Shown: positions 1 through 12,709, counted from the first letter of the stretch. The stretch: DNA of 64,000 nt from Papiliotrema nemorosa (GCA_032158125.1 JASKOT010000005.1:248001-312000); one strand, 5' to 3'. Notes: generated by a model not told the origin, from the letters alone. A program made the numbers and translations.

Positions 1-744
1 CCCGACGGCAAGGGGTGGTCGGGCGTTTGAGACGGATTTTGAAGCCTTTCGACCGGAAGTTGTGGGTGGGAGAGGTTGGGCAGAGGATGAGGAGCTGGGT
101 AATGATGCTGCGCCCAAGAACTCGGCTCGCATGTCGTCTGTCATCTCGAGCGAGTTTTCCCTCGACATGACGGGAGCAAGGGGTGGAGTGAAGGTGAGCG
201 TCGATGTCCTGGATCGAGCTCGGGGATTTCTGTTGTTAGGGTTGAGGGATCGAGGGGTGAGAAGTGGTGTGGAGGATGCCGAGGCGGGAGGTGAGGTGAC
301 GGTGGAAGGAAGGGTCAGAGTTGATCTGACGGAAGAGTGAGATGGATCGGAAGGGCTGTTGGGTCAACGGAATGGCGAGGAGTAGCAATCCGGACAGGTG
401 ATCCAGTCATGCGATGGGATAGTTGGACAAGAGATGATTATGTGGTCATCACCATCAAGAAGGGTCGATGATGGTTGAAGACAACAGAACAATCACAACA
501 TGCAGAAACCATGTTGTCCAAGTCGAGCGCGTGAGGATATAATCGAGGGGTCGGTTGGAGAGTAAACGGAAAGGATGGCCGTCGGGGAAGGGGAAAATAA
601 AGGAAGATCCGTCAGTCTACGTTTCATCCTAGAGCTGATAAAGATGACTCACGCGACATGGGAGAGTGGTCTGTTTTGCCTGAGAGTAGAAGTAGAAGAG
701 GGAGAAGGATTGCTGAGTTTGGAATCGGGGGAGGAGAAGGGCAT
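1..744 (-). CDS. Ser/Pro-rich hypothetical protein, 5' part only
   Basis: The gene runs off the left edge. Proposed exon 1 is 744-653, starting at an ATG that opens MPFSSPDSKL. Exon 2 runs from 355 past position 1. The donor is GTGAGT after 653 and the acceptor AACAG before 355. Both sides are phase 2, so the frame continues exactly. The implied intron of 297 nt is long for this window, so a missed small exon is possible. The visible product is low complexity (Ser, Pro, Thr, Arg), with no domain I recognise and a likely disordered character. The same frame also stays open upstream of the chosen ATG, but without another ATG. Function unknown. Confidence 0.45.
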
Positions 745-1457
745 GGTGGTGATCTGCAAGGAGGGAGGGGGATTGGGCCGCCGAGGCCGAAGGGACAGTT
801 GGGGGAGGTTGGGAGGATTCCCAGAGTTGCGTAGTCGATTTCCTGACAAATACCCCTTTCGTGTTGATGCTCTGCGCCCTGTCTGCTACTCTCTCTCCTT
901 CGGCCTTTGGTAGATCTGTCTATACCTCTCTGCCGTCGTCGATCTGGGTCTGGGGATACCTATGCTCTCAGATGTCGAGTGGATGATGCTGCTCGTCGAT
1001 GGGAGGCGTAAAGAGTCTGTCGCTGTAATGACGATGGGTGTGGGCGCCGCCACCTGGTACAAGTTAAAACCTTTCTTCGGGGACAATCCCCGCCACTTTT
1101 CCCCTTCGGCCGCCGGCAAGTGGCCTCTTGTCAGCATGTGTACTCAGCCGCGGAACAGATCGAAAGTGTGGTTGTGTTAAATGCCTCGCAGCTATTCATG
1201 CTTTGCTATGGAAATACAATTCGAGTCATGATGCTATGCACAGAATGTTGATTGTTGTGGTGGACCAATGTTTCGAATGTTGTTTGAGGGAGAAATTATA
1301 TACAACCGGTCGTAGTCTCTCCTTCTTAATGTACAACCAGTGTCGCACATCCATGCGATTATACAACTTTCCCCCTTTGTGAATGGAATGTGGTGTGTCG
1401 TGTTGTGTTGCAGTGTGTTATGCGTCATGATATGGCGTGAATGCTGTCGTGTCGTTG
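745..1457. other. intergenic: promoter side of the first gene, 3' side of the Ecl1-like gene
   Basis: No gene is supported here. Short frames on both strands lack a credible start, motif or splice pattern. The left half should hold the promoter and leader of the leftmost gene. The right half should hold the 3' end of the Ecl1-like gene. Confidence 0.5.
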
Positions 1458-3501
1458 TTACGCCGGGAAGAAGAACAGTCCGGCCTTGCTTCGATCCACT
1501 TTGAGTCCAGCAGGGATCTCGTACATCTTTCCCCCATTTTTTTCCAATCCCGACCAAATGTTACCCTGACTGCCCACTCGCAAAGACGCAAGATCAGGCA
1601 TGGCAGCAGTCGAGTGAGTTCGACTGGGCAAAGAATTGACGGGCGTCGCAGCCGAATTCTTCCTTCGCATGGGGACAGCAGTCGGTGGTGGCATTGTCGC
1701 CGATGCAATGGGAGTTCGACCGTGCGAGGTCGACGAAACTGAGGTGGACAACATGGGTCGGGAGGTAATGGCAATCCCAGTAATCGGGTCAGTCTCTTCT
1801 TCCTCGAAAGATCGTCGCGAGACGGTGGAATGTCTCGATCGAGATTTGGATCTCCTGTTTCGGGAGTCTGGAGAAACGGCAGAATACCGAATTTTCCATT
1901 GTCCATTCTCCATATCGAGACTCTGCTTGGGAGTGTAATCGTACGCCTCTTTGGAGCCATTTTGCTCAATGCCCATCGCCTTGGCCGAAGCTCTCGCCTG
2001 ATGAGCCTCAATTTCTTCTCGGCCGTACGCGTCCCAAGTCTTCACTTCCGGGGCGAGCGTGGGCTTGGACTTGGCTCGTATAGTGCCAGTGGTAGGTCGC
2101 TGAAGGGGGGGCGAGGTCGCAGATGCTCGTCGGGACTCGGAAGGACTGGAGGCCGTGGTAGAAGTGAGCGCAGTTGGGAATACAAATCCCTTCTGCTTAT
2201 ACGATGACGATCCAGAGCCGTTTCGGACCGGGAACGCGTTATGATAGCTATGCAAAAGATCTAGCGTGTGATCCGGAGCCGAACCAAACGCTTCCGGGTT
2301 GTTTACTGGAGGCGAGTGGCCCAGTGAAGTATGAGACAAGTTGGATCGGGAAAGGGCTGGTCGAGCAGCGATGGGTACTGATCGATCTGATGAGCTCGAC
2401 ATGGATCGCTTGGAGAGATTGCCGACGCCATCAGGTCGGCCTGATCCAGCAACAAACGATACTCGAGGTTTAGGTCCCGTCGAGGTGGATCGAGCCAATT
2501 GCTGGATATCCGCGTCGCTCATTCCAGTATTCCACATTGAAGACAAGCTGTCGGTCGAGCTGACATCGCCCCAGCCTTGATTGGTGCTGGCTTGCGATTC
2601 TCGTCGAGCGACCGAAGCGGGTCGAATCGCTGGATGAACAGAGCTCCGTCTTTGTTGCTGTTGTCGGTGTACGTCGTGCCAGGCGTCATCGGGACCTTCT
2701 CGTGTCAATCGGAAGAACTCCAAAGTGTTTGGAGCGGAACAAGCAGGTCCATCGGCGCCTGCGTTGGAAGATTCCGATTCCGAGCCAGAGATGAAGAGCG
2801 GAGAAGGAGGCGCATAGGTCGTCTTGTCTGTGACTGGTAGTCCATAGGTTGATATCCTCGACATTGTGAAACCACCTTGACCATCGGAAAAGTCGCAAGA
2901 CAGTGTCCTAGCTAAATCTTTCGATGTAGCGGACGATCGTCCAGCATCTTGCAAGGCGCAGGATTTCGAGCAGTAGATGGCGGAGTAGAAACCAACTTCT
3001 CGAGACTGGGGCGATGCAGTAGGCGACGAGTTAACAGCTTGCGATTGGGGCGATGTCTTGGTTGATTCGACTTGGTTCTTCTGGGTAGGTGCAGGATCTG
3101 CGGTTTTTGAACGGGTCAACGGTTGCAATTTGGCGACGGCGTTGTTGCCCGCTGCGACGGCTGCTAAACGATTGGCAGAGCTGGTGTTCCGCCTCAATGG
3201 GGGTCTGACGGTGGTAGTCCCCTGAGACTTTTTGATTGTGACTGTTCCATCTGCATTCTTGACCTGATGAATCAGTACCACTCGGTGAAATTCGGGTTGA
3301 ACAACTCACTCGAACAGAACCACAAGCCTTCTTCTTGGGTTTGGCCTCTGTCTTGGTCTCGGTGACTTCCTTTGGGGGGATAATCAACTTGTCGCAAACG
3401 ATACAATAATTGTCAAAAGACAGTTCGTCCGCTGGGGAAGTCTGATTGAGTGAAGAAGAGGAGGGCAACGAAGCCAAGAGAAGGGGATCCACCGCTGCCA
3501 T
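1458..3501 (-). CDS. Ecl1-type zinc-binding protein (life-span/stationary-phase regulator family)
   Basis: Exons are 3501-3310 and 3263-1458, with a 46-nt intron. The product has 665 residues. The start is the first true ATG (MAAVDPLLLA); the frame upstream opens only at a TTG. Near the N-terminus lies YCIVCDK (C33, C36). A second pair, YCSKSC (C162, C166), follows about 125 residues later. This split CxxC...CxxxC layout is that of the Ecl1/2/3 family, whose fission-yeast members extend chronological life span and act in the cytosol and nucleus. The rest is Ser-rich and probably disordered, far longer than the ~80-residue yeast proteins, as is common in basidiomycetes. Family call is firm by motif; the physiological role is inferred. 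Confidence 0.8.
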
Positions 3502-6093
3502 GATTAGGCGTTTATCGCGGGGAGTGAGCGTGTATGTCAACGAGGTGTTATGATGGATAGGATGCTAATGTCGACGAAAGTGTCGAATGTGCTGTCGTAT
3601 TCTTTTGGAGGGGTGAGAATTTGGATGTGGGGAAATGGGTCGACGCGTTGCGGCAATGGCAATGGGGAAAGAGACGAGGAGGGGAGTATGACGTCGGCGG
3701 CAAAGTGCGTTTTGACTGGATTCGGTCAAGAAGCAGCTTTGCTCGGTGCAACTGCGGGTGGAAGTATGCGGCGTGCAGTTATTCTAGACCTCTTTATCAC
3801 GTCGTCAGCGGTGCACAAGGGGAAAGAGGTGGGATGACCAGAGAGGGTATAATTATTGAAAGTTTGGAGGTGGAAACTCACCTTGCCACCTAAATGCTCC
3901 GTGTTGTGGGGGTCCCGGCGCGTCACCTGTTTTTGAAGCAGCTCCTTGTTGACTCCTGGCTATACAATGCAATGCAATGAGCGAATGATACGATGCGATG
4001 CGCGATGCGTGCTTGAATATATTCGATGGTTGAACAAAGAAGAAGAAAGGAAGTGTTCGTCGAGGTGGGGTACTGTGCTATGGAGACGTGTAATTCCAGA
4101 TCTGGTCGGAGGATTGTTTAGCGGGGAGCGATATGATTGCAGCCTCGAGGCGAGTCACAGTCCAGAACGTATTAATGATAGATGCAGAAGCACTTTATAA
4201 TCGTCGTGCTTGAAGTCGTGGTCGGTCCAGATTATAATGTCCGCGGTGTATAATAGACGATGCGATGCGATGCGTCGACTGCGGGTTGAACAATGGGACG
4301 ATGGCGACAAATATAGAACTTCGTCGAGAAGCGACGTTGACAAAGCAACGTATACACTTCTGAGAAGTGTGCGTCAGAATGATCGACGTGTTTGAAAGGG
4401 AATGGGTTGGAGATGGACCTTTCGACGCGGTGTAAAGGGATACTCCGAGAAAGGCTGGAATATGCCGGCTACTTAGCACTAGCGGGGGTTTTAGGAGGAT
4501 TTTCGATTGCGCCAGAAATGATCTGCGTTGTGGTTCCTTTTTGGTGATTGAAAGGAAAGAACAGGCGTCGATGGATTGAACGTGTGAGGTGACTACCTCG
4601 ACGAACAGTGTAAAATTTGGTGCTTGTAGCGTTATCTCGCTCAGAGATAGGTGGGGTTCGCTAAACACCAAGGGGGCGAGGGATTCCAAAATGGCGTGGG
4701 AAGAAGAATTTCGCGTCGGGTCAAGTCGCTCAATTCCGTTGTACCGAGTTACGACTTCCTCTTTCTCACTGTCTCTCACTTGTCGTCGATGGGTGGAATG
4801 TCAATGTCAAAGTATACAGTGGATAGAGAAAGAACAAACAACAAATGCATAGCAATCGACGCAGACCCACCCCTCCCCCGGTTCTCCAATCCTGGCCCCA
4901 CCAAATAACACCATGTCGCACCGACTCTACCGCCGTCCCGTTTCCAACCGAACCCAAGCACTTCTTCGGAGCAATTCATTGCGAGATGGAGCGTACGTTG
5001 GTTCTTGTCCCGGGGTGTTTCGCTCCGGTCAAACGGACCGGTTCTATTTGTACAGCCCAAACCGATGCACCGACACACACCACCGAAGGAACAAAAGATC
5101 CCAACGCCACTCTAAAGCCTGGACCTGGTGTATGACCCCATGGGCGTAAGAGCAGAGGGACCGGACATTCGGGGCGATGTCTGATGGACCGTCGATCACC
5201 ACATGACCACTAGCGGCAATTTTCCCCAACTGACCCGGCTGGACTCGCGCCGCCTTCAACTCGCGGTCATTTTTCCGATCTCAAGCCCAGGGAAAGGAAG
5301 ACTGCCATCCGTCCTCTTTTCCGTCCACACCCATATAACCGGTCGAGCGGTTTTGTTCGGTTTTTGATTCTCGGCGGAATACAATCCGCGGCGAATCGAT
5401 CGAATGCGGTAACTTCGGTCCGGCGGTAACTACTCATGGGGGATCCACGGAGCACCTAGATTGATCTTGTGGGGTAAACGAGATCTGGGACGAGACTGCT
5501 CGTCGTCTTGGGTACGGCTTGGCTGTGGTAGTTCATAACTGAGCTTTCCGATCTGACCCGGCGTGTGTCAATGGGGAAGGGGCATAGTGCATGGTCGCAG
5601 TCTGCGATGAGATCATACAACTCCAGGCATCCCAGTGTGATCCCATGATGCAGCGAAGAGAGTGCTGCAAATGCTCATGATGATTCGTATGCGAATTTGT
5701 AGGCAGTGTGTCTGCCCCTCGTCGATTCTGTCTTGCGTTTACGGGGGTCAATCTATAGATACAGAATCCTTCATCTGAAACGTCTTTCCGTGTTCTGCTT
5801 CAAAGGAAGAACCTGAGGACACAGTATGTGCGCTGCAAAGAGTCACCGCGGCACGAGAGCATCTGCCAGTCTCCTTCACTCGTGTACGCTATCTGAGAGT
5901 ATTCGACAGCTGGGACAGCCAGACCACCTGGGAGGGCGCCGACTCAATCACGTGATTGTGATCATATTGCGTCGGGGATGACCGCCGCTGAACGCGTCGA
6001 CTGGTTGCTATGCCGAACAGCTTTCCAATACATGTCGAGATATCATACTCGCAACATATTCCCAGATTGACACTGGGATCCACTTCGGTAGCG
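3502..6093. other. 2.6-kb divergent promoter and leader region
   Basis: No gene is supported between the Ecl1-like gene (minus) and the TBC gene (plus). The minus strand near 3550-4780 is pyrimidine-rich and gives Ser-rich frames without starts or splice logic, as expected of a long transcribed leader. A donor-like GGCAAG followed by GTGAGT at about 3895-3885 on the minus strand could be a 5'-UTR intron of the Ecl1-like gene. The region is long for this compact genome, which fits complex regulation. Confidence 0.5.
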
Positions 6094-8285
6094 ATGGAGG
6101 TGAGCTACATATCGAACAATATACCTCACAACAGCGCTGACGGTCTCATCAGGCGGGACCGACGACGCCTCGGTCGCATCACTCGAATCAGTCTATCGAA
6201 GATGGTTTCAATGACATATCCCTTTCTCCGCAGCTGTCGCCAACTCCATCGAGACAGGAGTATCTCTCGCCCACCACACACAACTTTTCCCGTGAAGATA
6301 TTGGCACATCGATACCTCTACCAGCATCACCCGTGACATCTCCACCACCTGATATCCCTCGACCGCGCAGTCGGCTGTTGACCAGGTCGCCATCGCCTTC
6401 GAAGAGGTCTCACTCATCTAGAACAAGTCGCGATGGCTCGATTTCGTCCTCTGCTCCTAGGAGACCTTCGTCGACCCTCTCACCACATTCCCCGCCGACC
6501 TCGCCTTCCCCGTCACGGGCAGTGACCACACCTCCACCTCGATTCGTCCCTTTCAAACCAGCATTGCCTTCTGCTACTATTGCACTAAACGGGGATGTGG
6601 GCGATATCGACGCTTCCGCTCCATTTGAGAGTATACCACTGAGCAATACTCCTCCGCCCAATGGTCTGCCCTCCTCGCCAACTGTCGTCGGAACACCGGA
6701 GAGGAACGGCAAGCGAGGTAGCTGGATCAGTCCTCCTGCCTCTCGGCACTCCAATGCTCACTCATCTACCTCATCACTTCCACACTCGAGTTCCTCACGT
6801 AATGGATCCCTCTCCGTCCATGGCAACACCAATGGTGACACTACTCGCGCATCAGGAGAAAGCAACGCTTCGACTCCGCCTAGACGAGCAGCCCCTCCTG
6901 CTCATCCCCACCCACCGCACCTGTCGGCCGATACCGCCTCTGCTCCCGTTAAAGTGCCTCTTCCCCTCGCAGCTCAGTATCCCCAAGGTCTCGGTGTGAA
7001 AGGCACATCCACTTTCGAAAAGGTGATTTCCCAAACTCGGCCTTCATGGTTACCCCCTAAAGATAAGATTGAGGATGAAGAGCATTATCATCAATGGAGC
7101 GATATGATGGCTCAAGCTCGGGAACATGATAGGGAGTTGAATAAAATGGCGGAGACAAAGAGGTTGGAAAAGGAGCGAAAGTTGGCGATGAACACACCAA
7201 AGTGGGAGACGCTCCTTGGCTCGGATTTCTCGGCGCACAAAGTCAAAGGGGATCCGGAGTTGAGGGAGATGTGGTTTGAAGGCGTACCGGGGTATCTGAG
7301 GGGTAAAGCCTGGAGTCTGGCCGTCGGGAACCCATTGGCATTGTCCAAAGGTATGTCGGAGCTTCATGTCGCTATGATTATATGCTAATGTCAGATGCGT
7401 ACAAAACGTATCTGGCCCGTGCTAAGCGGGCTATTGATAGTGGACGATTCCCCAAAGACATTTTGGACCGCTTAGAGCTGGATATGACGGACACGCTGCC
7501 GACTCTGAAGCTATACATGCCTGGTAGTCCAATGCGGGATGACCTGAAGGACTTCATCTGCGCTTGGGTGGTGTATAGATCTGATGAGGGATTGGGATAT
7601 GTGAGTTGCATCATCCCCGCGTTGTCGAGCTCATATAAGGCGCCATACATCACACAGCTTGGTGCGATGCTACTGCTCTCTTCCCCACCCCCTCAAGCCT
7701 TCCTAATCCTCGTCAACTTTCTCGCTCGACCTTGTCTGAGGGCATTCTATACACAGACGATAGATGAGATTGAGGGGTATTATCGGGTATTCGAAAATCT
7801 CCAGGCGGATTTGTTCCCAAAGATTTTCGCCAATTGCAAGGCATTAGGGACGAGACTACCAGAGAGTTACTTTCGGAGTGTGTTTCTAGAACAAGTCCCG
7901 TTCGAAGTGTGTTGTCGACTATGGGACCAGGCAAGTCTACCACTGACCCGCTTTTCATGTAGCTGATTGTCAGATCATGTTAGATGGTGACGGGTATATT
8001 TTCCGTGTGGCACTAGCGATCATAGGACATCTCGAACCACGTCTGCATTTCCCCGACAAGGAAGAAATAGAATCTATATTAGAAGGAAGGAACAAAGCTA
8101 CATTGATGATTAGAGAAAGAGAGAGGGAACGAGCGAGATTAAGAGGAGAGGTATTTGATGAAGCCCTCGATGGGAAACTGTCAGTGTTCGGACTGAACGA
8201 CGGGGCGATGTTTGACTGGTTGGAGAATGATGGATGGAGAGAGAGCCGATTTGAGCGGTTGGTAGTGAGGGAGCTGCCAGATTGA
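6094..8285 (+). CDS. atypical Rab-GAP TBC domain protein
   Basis: Exons are 6094-6099, 6153-7350, 7395-7600, 7640-7930 and 7974-8285, giving 670 residues. The first exon codes only Met-Glu. The N-terminal ~320 residues are Ser/Pro-rich; the TBC domain follows with GVPGYLRGKAW, LPTLKLYMPG, YRSDEGLGY, AMLLLSSPPPQAF and LDGDGYIFRVALAI. TBC proteins usually stimulate Rab GTPases with an arginine in IxxDxxR and a glutamine in YxQ. Here the first motif reads LELDMTD (residues 428-434), with Asp in place of Arg, and the second reads GYAPY, with no Gln at that site. GAP activity is therefore doubtful. The 39-nt intron at 7601-7639 was preferred because it restores the expected domain spacing. The last intron (7931-7973) is GC-AG. 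Confidence 0.82.
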
Positions 8286-8642
8286 GGTGGAGCTGTCTTG
8301 GGTACGAGCAGGTGAGGCGCGACTCTGCCCTCTCGTATGCATACATCAGAGCATGAAAATGTCACACCGCCATGTTCCGATCACGACGTGACCCGTCGAT
8401 ATGGCGATGCTGGCTGCAGCGCTGGGCAACACCCCATTGTGATCCGGTGGGTGGACGGTTGAGGTGGAGGGTTGTGTTGGGTTTGGCATTTGGTTTGGTA
8501 TTTGGTTCATTCACTTGGAATGGCTCTTATTACATTGCAGCTCTCCCCGATATCTGTCTCTGTCTGTATCATGTCTATATAGCGCGACTCAACTCTATCT
8601 AAGCCTGCTTGAGAACCCACCCCTGGTGCATGTGGACCTACG
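8286..8642. other. intergenic between the TBC and TMEM170-type genes
   Basis: About 360 bases between two plus-strand genes. I see no motif beyond the expected terminator and promoter space. Confidence 0.5.
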
Positions 8643-9563
8643 ATGGGCGGCTCGGTGTCATCGTTGTTTGATCCAGATGACGATCGGGTAAGTCGAGACT
8701 CACTTTGGATCCGTCAGGTCATAATCATCTTCTACTCGGCAGTCAAAGCATGAATCTCGTATCTGGTAGTCCTACTGTTCGACAGAACGCTGACTCGACA
8801 GAGCATCGTCGTACCGGACGGTTATGTCATTCCGCCCTTTCCATCCTTGTATCTCCCGAGTTTCGATAACACCCAAGGAGAAGTCGGTATATTCCTCTAC
8901 GAAGCGGAGAGTATGTCCGCATATTCGTACACTCCCACTCATCTAACACACATGCACACAACTGCACCTTCCAAGGCTTACTGAAGATGAGTGTGCTGAC
9001 GATCAGGTATATGGCATTTCACATTATATTGGACACTACTCCTCATAGGCGGTACATTCTTCTTATGTTCTCTATGGGCATCCATCAACCTCTTCTTCTC
9101 ACTCACCACTCTCCGCTCCAGAACATCTCCACTCTCATTATCCGAAAAACCCCGGCAGCCCGATACAACTCCTCGCCCACATACCAACAGCGATGCAAGG
9201 TCGAAACGTCGGCCGGTACCCCGTAAAAGGCCACGACCACCATTATGGATCTTACTCTTGTTACCTATCGTCATGTCGTTTGTGGCGGCTCTCGTGGCGC
9301 TCATCTCGGGTAGCGTGATAGGTTTCGCTTTGGCAGCTGTGTACTCCGCTGGCGGATTCACAATGTCCACGTGAGTGTATACGAGACGGATGCTAGTAGA
9401 GGAAATAAATAGGTGACGACTGACGAGTTAGGTGGGTACCGTTCTTGTGGGCTCTGATCCAGGTTATTGTATTGATCATCTCGTATGTCCAGTCTGTCTG
9501 CAAAGGTATACGGCCAAGCTGACCTTATGCAGGAGTTATTCTACCCTTACTTCCATCTTGTAG
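8643..9563 (+). CDS. TMEM170-type multi-span membrane protein
   Basis: Five exons: 8643-8687, 8802-8910, 9007-9370, 9432-9482 and 9533-9563; 199 residues. Introns 1 and 2 (114 and 96 nt) are long for this window. After a ~50-residue soluble start, a segment IWHFTLYWTLLLIGG opens the first membrane span. A basic Pro/Arg loop follows, then PLWILLLLPIVMSFVAALVA, GFALAAVYSAGG and a last span WALIQVIVLIIS. This order, including the AVYSAGG turn that matches GVYRAAG of animal TMEM170, fits the TMEM170 family. Animal members shape ER sheets and the nuclear envelope; the role here is inferred. The short last exon codes only about ten residues. Confidence 0.7.
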
Positions 9564-9849
9564 CTGTATCAGCCAATCTCAGGCATAAGTATTATTGCAT
9601 CGATTGCATGCGTATTGCATACCGAGACATCGCACGTCGACGTTTCTCCAGGCCCACTACATCCTTCCCCTCACATTCCAGTACATCTAATCTATCGGGT
9701 CTACCACAACCTACGAGCTGGAAGACGTGGCGGCCGCCATCGGTTTATGGTCAAAACTTGACTGTCTTACGGTGCCAGCGTCGCTATCTGGTGATAGCCG
9801 TGGTAAAGGACTCGAATCGACCGTGTCCAGGATGGATAACCCTTCGTGA

Positions 9850-10201
9850 TCACCGTACCGTTCTTTCCGAATTCGTCGTCACCCATCCATCGAAGATTTC
9901 GTACGGGAGGACTCGAGCGCTGATATCAGTTTGAAAAACTCGTGTGTTCTTGGGCGCAGCGAGCTGATAATGGGTCGAAGGCGACTCACGTATCTCGCAC
10001 ATGTTCCGCAATTGGTCCATCTGTCAAGGCGTTTCTCAAGACCACCATCATCTCTTGTCCCAAGGCAGGATCCCCATTCATCTCCCGTACTTCCTGCTGA
10101 TGGATGGAGAAAAGACCAAAGAGGGAAGACAAGTTTGAGATTCCTCCTCCAACTGAATCCGAGTGTAAACCCGTGTGAGAAGCATCCACAGCTGTTCTCA
10201 T
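9850..10201 (-). CDS. small hypothetical protein
   Basis: Proposed exons are 10201-9990 and 9919-9850, joined by a 70-nt intron (donor GTGAGT, acceptor ATATCAG); 93 residues. The peptide reads as ordinary soluble protein (LSSLFGLFSIHQQEV, then PYEIFDGWVTTNSE). No domain is recognised. A second open frame upstream (to ATG 10370) may supply an earlier exon: a weak GTCTCA donor there would join in phase. It lies tail-to-tail with the TMEM170-type gene. Existence and start are uncertain. Confidence 0.35.
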
Positions 10202-10900
10202 ATCGGCCAATCAGGAGATCTCTCACCGTCTCATGCGTATCCATAGGTAGCAAATGGACATGATGCTTGAGACCCCAGTATGACTGAATGATCCAGTTTG
10301 TTCGGACTGAAGTCTCGGTCAGCGCAGAATCCGAGAAGGGTGGATGGTCTCGTGTGGCTTGATCTGACATTGTGTAGATCGTGCTTCTTTAGTGCAATCT
10401 ACCGTAGCGCCTGCCTGATACTGTAATACGAGCGTTTCTTCACAGCCAGTTTTGTCCGAGCTGCGTGATCCTATCCGCCACACGATTCGAGATACTAATC
10501 AGCATCACTCATTCATAAGCCTTGACTCTGTCACATCGGAATGCTCTGGGTGAATCTACGAGTGATGAGCAACAACGCCTGACCTTTCTCCCGCCCATTC
10601 GCCACTTGGGTCTTCCCAGCGAAGTCTCTTCGACCTGGGTTCTGGCACTGAATATGTCGTCGATGACAGGAGAGATATCTGACCAGCAGCAGTCTTAACT
10701 GCACATCACAAGCAATTCGTCTTTGTTTGATCTGCCAGTGTGAGATCCGCATGCAGAGCTCGACGAGATCTTGACTTTTGAGACGGTGCCACTCGAAATG
10801 ATAAGATTAAACGGTGACTCGACTTTTCGGCGTCCGAAGCGATTCCACAAGTCACTTTCGACCTCCTCATCTTTCGCTCACTCCTCCTCCGCAGCCCGTC
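10202..10900. other. intergenic upstream of the adrenodoxin reductase gene
   Basis: The right part should be the promoter of the Arh1-type gene. The left part may hold a 5' exon or leader of the minus-strand small gene. Nothing else is supported. Confidence 0.45.
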
Positions 10901-12610
10901 ATGTTCCTCTGCCGAGCGTGCAGGGGCACATTACGGCCGACCACCTTCGGCAATGCTCTGAACCTCTCGCGCAGATGCAACTCGACGACGAGCCGACCGT
11001 TGAAACTTGCGATTATAGGCGCTGGACCCTCCGGATTCTATGCCGCTTCACGGATCCTCTCTTCCATCCCGGCTGATTCACCCAATGGCGCGAATGTTCA
11101 GATCCACATGTATGAGCGATTACCTACACCATACGGGCTCGTACGGTACGGTGTTGCGCCCGATCACCCCGAAGTCAAGGTGAGCATCCTATACCCGACT
11201 CTTGCCCTACAGTATAGCTGATTTACAGAACTGTCAACATAAATTCGATGAGCTCGCTTCTGATGATCGATTCCGATACTTTGGGAATGTCTCTATAGGC
11301 TCACAACCTTCCTCTTCTCCCGAAACTTCCACTCCGTCGACCGCACTCTCATCTTACACCTACCCAGACGCTCTGCATCTCCCGCTCGAGTCTTTGATGG
11401 CCCATTATTCAACTATCGTCTTCACGTACGGTGCCAGTCTATCCAATCCCCTCTCTTCGGTACCTGGCTCCTCATCCTCTTCTCAACCTCTTTCGGGCGT
11501 ATACCCGGCGCTGGCCCTAGTGGGATGGTACAATGGTCATCCCGCTTTTTCCCACCTGAAACCCGACTTGTCGAGCATTAAACGAGTGAGCGTGATAGGA
11601 CACGGAAATGTAGCGCTGGACGTTTCGCGTATCCTTCTCAAAAGGGTGCAAGATCTCGACAGCACGGATATACCGGATGAAGTGCTGAGTGTACTCGCAG
11701 AGAGCAAGGTGGAGAGTGTCGTAGCTACAGGAAGAAGAGGACCGGGCCAAGTCGCCTTCACAACGAAAGAGTTTAGGGAAATGTTGAATCTCCCCGGAGT
11801 GAGGTATGAGGGTTTGAGCGGGGAGTTGGTGGATGAAGCAAAGGGGATGGCCGTTGGGGATAGGATGAAAACGAGGTTATTGGGGTTGATGGAAAAGAGC
11901 TCGGAGAATGGGGACAAGCAATTCAAGTTGGATTTCCTCAAATCGCCCAAGGCTTTCAAGGAGGATAAAAAAGGTCAGGTGGGAAGTGTGGAGTGGACGG
12001 TGAATCAGCTCTTGACGAGTTTACCGGGTACGCCTGCACCGCCTATTTCTCAAGCTGGATCGATACCGCGAGCTTCGATTATTGCCCGTCCGACCGACGA
12101 GACCGTGGTCACTTCTGCAGATATGGTAGTGGAGAGTGTGGGGTACCGAAGTGAGCCATTAGGCGTGGGGGAAAGTTGGAGTCTGCCCTTTGACAGTTCA
12201 CGCGGGAGGGTTCAGAACCAAGGGGGAAGGATAGTCGATGGGGCCGGTGTTGCTGTATGTCAATTTGCAGGGCTCTGTCGTGGTTTGCTAATGATCAGGT
12301 ACCTGGGCTGTATGCCGCTGGGTGGGCAGCAAGAGGACCGGTCGGAGTCATTGCTAGTACGATGCACGACGCCTACGCACTGTCCGATATCATCTTGCAA
12401 GATCATTTCTCTCAATCGGCTCCAGCCAAATCTGTCGAAAGTGGAATACCGGATACTCTACAAAAGGGAATCACAGAAGGCAAAGTGGTTCAGCTCGCAG
12501 AATGGCACAAAATCGATCAGGCGGAACGTCAGCGAGCCAAGGATAGAGGATCGCGCAAGGAAAGAGAGAAGTTTACACGTGTGGAGGACATGCTGTCAGT
12601 CTTGTCATAA
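10901..12610 (+). CDS. ARH1: mitochondrial NADPH:adrenodoxin (ferredoxin) oxidoreductase
   Basis: Exons are 10901-11179, 11229-12254 and 12299-12610; 538 residues. The enzyme passes electrons from NADPH through FAD to mitochondrial ferredoxin for Fe-S cluster and heme A synthesis in the matrix. The N-terminus (MFLCRACRGTLRPTT...RRCNS) is basic and free of acids, as in a matrix presequence. It is followed by the FAD-binding loop IIGAGPSGFYAA (residues 38-49). Other hallmarks are YERLPTPYGLVRYGVAPDHP, the NADPH site VIGHGNVALDVSR, ATGRRGPGQVAFTTKE and the C-terminal GLYAAGWAARGPVGVIASTM. Length matches fungal Arh1. Some Ser-rich insertions occur after VSIGSQPSS. The family assignment is secure. 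Confidence 0.93.
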
Positions 12611-12709
12611 TAGCAGCTATGTTCTCAGATCGTGTCATTGCATATGCATCATTCAAGGGGAAGTGGGAAATGTAGCTACAGTCTTATGGTCCGTTACATG
12701 TTGATCCGA

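Noticed and set aside
4195..4779. 194-residue minus-strand frame in the long divergent region
   Set aside because: Ser/Pro composition follows from CT-rich leader sequence. No motif, splice logic or family resemblance.
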